Source: Streptomyces longispororuber (GTDB lineage Bacteria; Actinomycetota; Actinomycetes; Streptomycetales; Streptomycetaceae). From it: DNA of 44,612 nucleotides. The number at the start of each line of letters is the position of its first letter. Within the stretch, counting starts at the first letter, position 1. Where the stretch lies: assembly GCF_014656095.1 (NCBI RefSeq), contig NZ_BNBT01000060.1, positions 1 through 44,612 on the forward strand, written 5' to 3'. The notes under the pieces were generated by a model. That model worked only from the letters and a program-made list of their open reading frames with translations. It was not told where the DNA came from and ran no database searches. Of this stretch, positions 40,241 to 44,612 are shown one piece after another. Made by a program: the position numbers and the translations under genes.

Positions 40241-41830
40241 ATGTCGGAGATGCACCAACCGGCGGCCCTGTCGACGTGCCCGAGCTGCGAGTGGCCCCTG
40301 GAATCGGGCGATTTGTACTGCGGCGCGTGCGGCTACGACCTCTCGGCGGCCCCCGAGCCACCGCGGGACCACCCCACCCTGGCCGTCAACGGCCGCCCCG
40401 GCGACGCCGCCGCGCCCCCCGCGGCCCCGGCCGACTGGCCCACCGCGCCCGGGGCCGCCGCGGAGCCGGACAACGGCCTCGGCACGGTCGAGACGCAGGA
40501 CGCGGGCGACGTACGCGTACGGGACAGCGCCGACGAGCGGAACGGGCAGCACGTGCACCACCAGAATCAGAGTCACAGTCAGAATCAGCGGCCGGGTCAG
40601 GGCCAGGGGCAGGACGGGCGGCTCGGGCACGCCGGGCCGAGCAGTCCGAGCGTGCCGAGCAGTCCGAGCGGGCAGACCGGGCCGACCGGGCCGACCGGAC
40701 AAGGCCTCGACGGCCGACAGGGGTTGGACGGCGTACGGGGCGTGGGTGACGGCCGGGACGTACCGGGCGTACGGGATGGTCTGGACTCACGGGACGGGCG
40801 GGACGGCCGGGGTGGCCGGGACGGTTGGGACGGTCCCGCCGGGGCCGGGCCCGACGACTACCCCCTGCCCGCCCCCGACCCCCGCGCCACCGCCCCCGCG
40901 GCGGCCCCCGCGCCCGCCAAGGTCTGCGTCGCCTGCCGCGCGGGCAGCGTCGCCGCGGACGGCTACTGCGAGAACTGCGGGCACGCCCAGCCGCGCGAGC
41001 GCGACCACATGGAGCAGGAGCTCGACGCCGTCGCCGCCGTCAGCGACCGCGGGCTGCGCCACCACCGCAACGAGGACGCCTTCGCCATCTCCTCGGCCGC
41101 CCTCGCCGACGGCACCCCCGCCGCCGTCGCGATCGTCTGCGACGGCGTCTCCTCCGCCACCCGCCCCGACGAGGCGTCCCTGGCCGCCTCCCGCGCCGCC
41201 AGCGCCTCCCTGGAGGCGGCCCTGGTCCGCGGCACCCACCCGCAGCAGGCCATGCACGACGCGATCCTCGCCGCCGGGGAGGCCGTCAACGCCCTCGCCG
41301 ACGAGCCCGTCCCGGCCCGCGAGCACCACCCGCACCAGAACGCGCCCGCCTGCACCCTCGTCGGCGCCGTCGTCACCGGCGGCCTGCTCGTCGTCGGCTG
41401 GGTCGGCGACAGCCGCGTCTACTGGGTGCCCGTGGACCGCACCGGACCCGCCGTCCGCCTCACCGAGGACGACTCCTGGGCCGCCCAGATGGTCGCCGCG
41501 GGCCTGATGAGCGAGGCCGAGGCCTACGCCGACGAGCGCGCCCACGCCATCACCGGCTGGCTCGGCGCCGACGCCTACGAACTGGAGCCGCACACCGCTT
41601 CCTTCAAACCGGACCGGGCGGGTGTAGTGGTGGTGTGCACCGACGGCCTGTGGAACTACGCGGAGGCGGCCGAGGAGATGGCCGCGGCCGTGCCCGCCGA
41701 CGCCGCCGAGCGGCCGCTGCACAGCGCCCAGGTCCTGGTCGGCCACGCGCTCGACGGGGGCGGGCACGACAACGTAACAGTGGCGGTCCTGCCGTTCCCC
41801 GCCGCGCCGCGAGGGGCAGGATCGGCCTAG
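40241..41830 (+). CDS. PP2C-family Ser/Thr phosphatase with two zinc ribbons
   Basis: This 529-residue protein has an N-terminal zinc ribbon (CPSCEWPL, then CGACGYDL, about residues 13-33). A long low-complexity linker follows: Gln/His/Asn-rich, then Gly/Pro/Asp/Arg. A second ribbon (CVACRAG, then CENCGH) is at about 229-248. The PP2C domain runs from about 262, with metal ligands Asp279 in HRNEDAF, Asp301 in VCDGVSSA, Asp468 in TDGLW and Asp510 in GHDNVTV. VGDSRVYW is also present. It is the natural counter-enzyme to the adjacent PknG, 2 bases away. ATG 40241 is preferred; GTG 40229, inside the pknG end, is possible. Confidence 0.93.
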   Translation: MSEMHQPAALSTCPSCEWPLESGDLYCGACGYDLSAAPEPPRDHPTLAVNGRPGDAAAPPAAPADWPTAPGAAAEPDNGLGTVETQDAGDVRVRDSADERNGQHVHHQNQSHSQNQRPGQGQGQDGRLGHAGPSSPSVPSSPSGQTGPTGPTGQGLDGRQGLDGVRGVGDGRDVPGVRDGLDSRDGRDGRGGRDGWDGPAGAGPDDYPLPAPDPRATAPAAAPAPAKVCVACRAGSVAADGYCENCGHAQPRERDHMEQELDAVAAVSDRGLRHHRNEDAFAISSAALADGTPAAVAIVCDGVSSATRPDEASLAASRAASASLEAALVRGTHPQQAMHDAILAAGEAVNALADEPVPAREHHPHQNAPACTLVGAVVTGGLLVVGWVGDSRVYWVPVDRTGPAVRLTEDDSWAAQMVAAGLMSEAEAYADERAHAITGWLGADAYELEPHTASFKPDRAGVVVVCTDGLWNYAEAAEEMAAAVPADAAERPLHSAQVLVGHALDGGGHDNVTVAVLPFPAAPRGAGSA

Positions 41831-41971
41831 CGGTCCGGGCGCGACGCCACGCCCGCGCCGGGGTTCGCGGACGACAGCGGCCCGCGACCGGCCGCCGTAC
41901 GCCCGCACGTCACCCGTGCGCCCACACCGTGGGGGCAGCCGTGGGAACAGTCTGAGGGGGGAACAGCGTCC

Positions 41972-43315
41972 ATGGCCATTTTCTCGAAGTCGCCCGTCCC
42001 GCAGTTCACGGTCGACGTCTACCAGAACGCGTACCTGCCGGAGGGCGGCCGCGAGGTCAACGCGATCGCCACCGTCACCTCCACCGGCGGCGGCACCATC
42101 GGCTCCGCCGTCAGCGCGCCCCACCTGTACGCGGCGGGCGCGGGCCCGAGCGCCGCCGTGGCCGTCATGGTCGACTGCTCGGGCTCCATGGACTACCCGC
42201 CGACCAAGATGCGCGGCGCCCGCGACGCCACCGCCGCCGCCGTCGACGCGCTGCGCGACGGCGTGCACTTCGCCGTCATCGGCGGCACCCACGTCGCCAC
42301 GGAGGTCTACCCCGGCGACGGCCGCCTCGCCGTCGCGAGCCCGCAGACCCGCGCCCAGGCCAAGGAGGCCCTGCGCAAGCTCAGCGCGGGCGGCGGCACC
42401 GCCATCGGCACCTGGCTGCGCCTGGCCGACCGGCTCCTCGCCACCGCCGACGTATCGATCCGCCACGGCATCCTGCTCACCGACGGCCGCAACGAACACG
42501 AGTCACCCGACGCGCTGCGCGCCAGCCTCGACGCCTGCGCGGGCCGCTTCACCTGCGACGCCCGCGGCGTCGGCACCGACTGGGAAGTGAAAGAGGTCAC
42601 AGGCATCGCCTCGGCGCTCCTCGGCACCGCCGACATCGTCGCCGACCCCGCCGGGCTCGCCGCCGACTTCACGCGGATGATGGAGGCCGCCATGGGCAAG
42701 GAGGTCGCCGACGTCAGTCTGCGGCTGTGGACCCCCATGGGCGTGGAGATCGTCTTCGTCAAGCAAGTGGCCCCGACCGTCGAGGACTTGACCGCCCGGC
42801 GCACCGAGGCCGGGCCCCGCGCGGGCGACTACCCCACCGGCTCCTGGGGCGACGAGTCCCGCGACTACCACATCTGCGTGCGCGTCCCCGGCGCCGAGAT
42901 CGGCCAGGAGATGCTCGCCGCCCGCGTCTCCCTCGTCGTACCGGCGGCCGACGGCACCGCGCAGACGCTCTCCCAGGGCCTGGTCCGGGCCGTGTGGACG
43001 GACGACATGGCCGCCTCCACCTCCATCAACCCGCAGGTCGCCCACTACACCGGCCAGGCCGAGCTGGCCCAGGTGATCCAGCAGGGCCTCGACGCCCGCA
43101 AGCTGGGCGACCTCGACGGGGCAACGGCCAAACTGGGGCGCGCCGTTCAGCTCGCCGGCGCCTCCGGCAACGAGGACACCGCGCGGCTGCTTTCGAAGGT
43201 GGTGGACGTCGTCGACGCCACGACGGGTACTGTTCGATTGAAGGCGCGCGTCGCCGAGGCCGACGAGATGACACTCGAGACGCGCTCGACGAAAACCGTT
43301 CGTGTGAAGAAGTAG
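41972..43315 (+). CDS. von Willebrand factor A (MIDAS) domain protein
   Basis: This is a 447-residue cytosolic protein. It begins with a short beta-rich region, then a VWA domain with MIDAS DCSGSM at residues 68-73, the GGGTAIG threonine and LLTDGRNE. A beta-sandwich-like middle follows (VSLRLWTPMGVEIVFVKQV), then a helical C-terminus from about 350 (AQVIQQGLDARKLGDLDGAT). No signal peptide or membrane helix is seen. Such VWA proteins recur beside PP2C, FHA and kinase genes and probably bind a metal-dependent partner. The ATG has GAGGGGGG about 10 bases upstream. A 141-base gap separates it from the phosphatase gene. Confidence 0.92.
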   Translation: MAIFSKSPVPQFTVDVYQNAYLPEGGREVNAIATVTSTGGGTIGSAVSAPHLYAAGAGPSAAVAVMVDCSGSMDYPPTKMRGARDATAAAVDALRDGVHFAVIGGTHVATEVYPGDGRLAVASPQTRAQAKEALRKLSAGGGTAIGTWLRLADRLLATADVSIRHGILLTDGRNEHESPDALRASLDACAGRFTCDARGVGTDWEVKEVTGIASALLGTADIVADPAGLAADFTRMMEAAMGKEVADVSLRLWTPMGVEIVFVKQVAPTVEDLTARRTEAGPRAGDYPTGSWGDESRDYHICVRVPGAEIGQEMLAARVSLVVPAADGTAQTLSQGLVRAVWTDDMAASTSINPQVAHYTGQAELAQVIQQGLDARKLGDLDGATAKLGRAVQLAGASGNEDTARLLSKVVDVVDATTGTVRLKARVAEADEMTLETRSTKTVRVKK

Positions 43316-43370
43316 AACGACCGCTCGCCTCACGCTGTAGTGGAGTAGCACGAGCAAGCGACGTGTCCCT

Positions 43371-43405
43371 CGTCATACGACGGTACGGGGCGTCGTGATA
43401 CGACG
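43371..43405. other. Repeated ATACGACG inverted elements before the last gene
   Basis: CGTCGTGATACGACG (43391-43405) is a perfect 6+3+6 inverted repeat. A related CGTCATACGACG lies at 43371-43382. They are in the 184-base gap between the VWA gene and the zinc-ribbon gene. They could be a terminator for the former or an operator for the latter. Confidence 0.4.
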
Positions 43406-43499
43406 GCGCAGTACGTCTGCCGCAGCGGCAGGTACGCCCGTACCGGACAAGCACCGCACACGGCCCTCGGGCCGAAGAAGGAGAGGGGGAAGCGCCGAC

Positions 43500-44612
43500 A
43501 TGCCGACCTGCCCGAACGGACACCAGTCGGGTTCCGACGACTGGTGCGAGGTCTGCGGTCACCGCATGGCTGGTGCCGTACCACCGCCGCCTCCCCCGCC
43601 GCCCCCGGCCGCCGGGTACGGCTATCCGCCGCCTGCGGCCGGACAGCCCGGCCCGCCGCCCGGCCGCCCGCACCCCTCGGCGGCTCCGGACGCCGAGCCC
43701 GAGCTGTGCCCCCAGTGCCGCACCCCCCGCGAGGCGAACGCGCCGTTCTGCGAGGAGTGCCGCTGGAACTTCCTGACGAACACGGCGACGTCCTACACCC
43801 CCGCCGCGCCGAACCCCCCGCTGCCCACATCCCCCGGCATGCCCGCCGGCGGCCGGGGCCCGGGCGGCCCCGGCGGGCGTCCCGGCTTCGACGGGCCCGG
43901 GGGCCGCTCCGGTTTCGACGGACCTGGGGGCCGCCCTGCTTTCGACGGGCCGGGGGGCCCGGGCGGGCCTGCGGGGCCTGGTGGGCCCTCGGGTCCCGGT
44001 GGTCATCCCGGTGGCCCGGGTGGGCCTGGCGGTCCCGGGGGTCCGGGCGGGCCTGGCGGTCCCGGCGGGCCCGGTGGTCACGGTCCGTTCGGTGGTCCGG
44101 GTGGGCCCGGTGGGCCTGACGGTCCCGGTGGGCCCGGTGGGCCTGACGGTCCCGGTGGGCCCGGCGGGCCTGGTGGTCCTGGTGCGCACGGTGGGCCCGG
44201 CGGGCCTGGTCCGTTCGGCCGCCCTGAGGGGCCGGGTGGTCCCGGGGGCTCTGGTGGGCCTGGTGGGCACGGTCCGTTCGGTGGGCCCGACGGTCCCGGT
44301 GGTCCCGGTGGCCCTGGCGCGCCCGGTCGTCCTGGTGGGCCTGGCGGTCCCGGTGCGCCTGGCGGTCCCGGTCCGTTCGGCGGTCCGGACGGGCCCGGTG
44401 GTCCTGGGGGCCCCGGCGGTCCTGGCGCGCACGGTGGGCAGGGTGGTCCCGGCGGGCCCGGTCCGTTCGGGCGTCCTGAGGGGCCCGGGGGGCCCGGGGG
44501 CCCTGGCGGTCCTGGGGGTCCGGGTCCGTTCGGCCGTCCCGACGGGCCCGGCGGCCCGGGTGGCCCCGGCGGTCCTGGCGCGCACGGTGGGCCCGGCGGG
44601 CCCGGTCCGTTC
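43500..44612 (+). CDS. Zinc-ribbon / collagen-like repeat protein (C-terminus beyond window)
   Basis: ATG 43500 is preceded by GGAGAGG and opens a frame of exactly 371 codons that reaches the window end. The N-terminus has a zinc ribbon (CPNGHQSG, then CEVCGH) and a Pro-rich linker. A second ribbon (CPQCRTP, then CEECRW) is at about residues 78-95. From about residue 117 to the edge it is collagen-like: FDGPGGR repeats, then long GGP/GPD/GPF runs with recurring GPGPFGRPE and GPGAHGG blocks. Third codon positions shift to T here (GGT, CCT). Similar loci end in an FHA phosphopeptide-binding domain, which would complete a kinase/phosphatase/reader set; that part is not visible. Confidence 0.85.
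   Translation, partial: MPTCPNGHQSGSDDWCEVCGHRMAGAVPPPPPPPPPAAGYGYPPPAAGQPGPPPGRPHPSAAPDAEPELCPQCRTPREANAPFCEECRWNFLTNTATSYTPAAPNPPLPTSPGMPAGGRGPGGPGGRPGFDGPGGRSGFDGPGGRPAFDGPGGPGGPAGPGGPSGPGGHPGGPGGPGGPGGPGGPGGPGGPGGHGPFGGPGGPGGPDGPGGPGGPDGPGGPGGPGGPGAHGGPGGPGPFGRPEGPGGPGGSGGPGGHGPFGGPDGPGGPGGPGAPGRPGGPGGPGAPGGPGPFGGPDGPGGPGGPGGPGAHGGQGGPGGPGPFGRPEGPGGPGGPGGPGGPGPFGRPDGPGGPGGPGGPGAHGGPGGPGPF

Noticed and set aside
36960..40361. A minus-strand open frame of about 1130 codons opposite pknG
   Set aside because: The translation is Arg/Gly-rich and featureless; the plus strand encodes recognisable kinase and TPR motifs with normal codon bias.

Overview
The window is high-GC DNA (roughly 73-75% by eye) with GTG/TTG starts, strong third-position G/C bias and tightly overlapping genes. 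Together with gene families such as csnR-K, a GlnX/GlnH/PknG set and actinobacterial MalQ, this points to a Streptomyces chromosome. No tRNA, rRNA, CRISPR array, transposase or phage gene was seen. It reads as chromosomal housekeeping and regulatory DNA broken by repeat-rich intergenic gaps.

Layout. 1-2.3 kb: an ECF sigma factor with a translationally coupled downstream gene (cut by the window edge), divergent from asd. 2.3-2.7 kb: a tandem array of a dispersed repeat. 2.7-6.6 kb: a DUF2975/XRE pair behind a nested palindrome, a DUF1203 gene, and a LysR regulator divergent from an MFS exporter across a 10 x 15-bp repeat. 6.6-12.1 kb: a G-quadruplex-rich gap, then a minus-strand operon (SsuA/NMT1-type ABC transporter plus an FAD monooxygenase). 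12.3-20.4 kb: pepN, a 108-bp repeat array, a LysR regulator, an EamA exporter, a 26-bp inverted repeat, a small membrane protein, malQ with an acidic insertion, and a small Cys-containing ORF. 20.8-25.8 kb: a secreted GH84-like enzyme, an HNH nuclease and an MscS channel.

26.0-32.9 kb is a six-gene plus-strand operon matching csnR-E-F-G-H-K, for chito-oligosaccharide uptake: ROK repressor, sugar-binding lipoprotein, two permeases, GH4 enzyme and BadF-type kinase. It has a good sigma70-like promoter with a 15-bp palindromic operator just downstream. It lacks its own ATPase, so a shared one such as MsiK is presumably used.

33.4-44.6 kb is the most interesting part. It is a seven-gene plus-strand phospho-signalling island: GlnX-like four-TM sensor, GlnH-like amino-acid-binding protein, an unrecognised coiled-coil protein coupled to pknG, PknG-type Ser/Thr kinase, PP2C phosphatase, VWA/MIDAS protein, and a zinc-ribbon/collagen-like protein running off the edge. 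Mycobacteria have a known glnX-glnH-pknG amino-acid-sensing module. Here it appears expanded with a scaffold, a phosphatase and effectors, and three of the proteins carry paired CxxC zinc ribbons that may be common docking or metal-binding modules.
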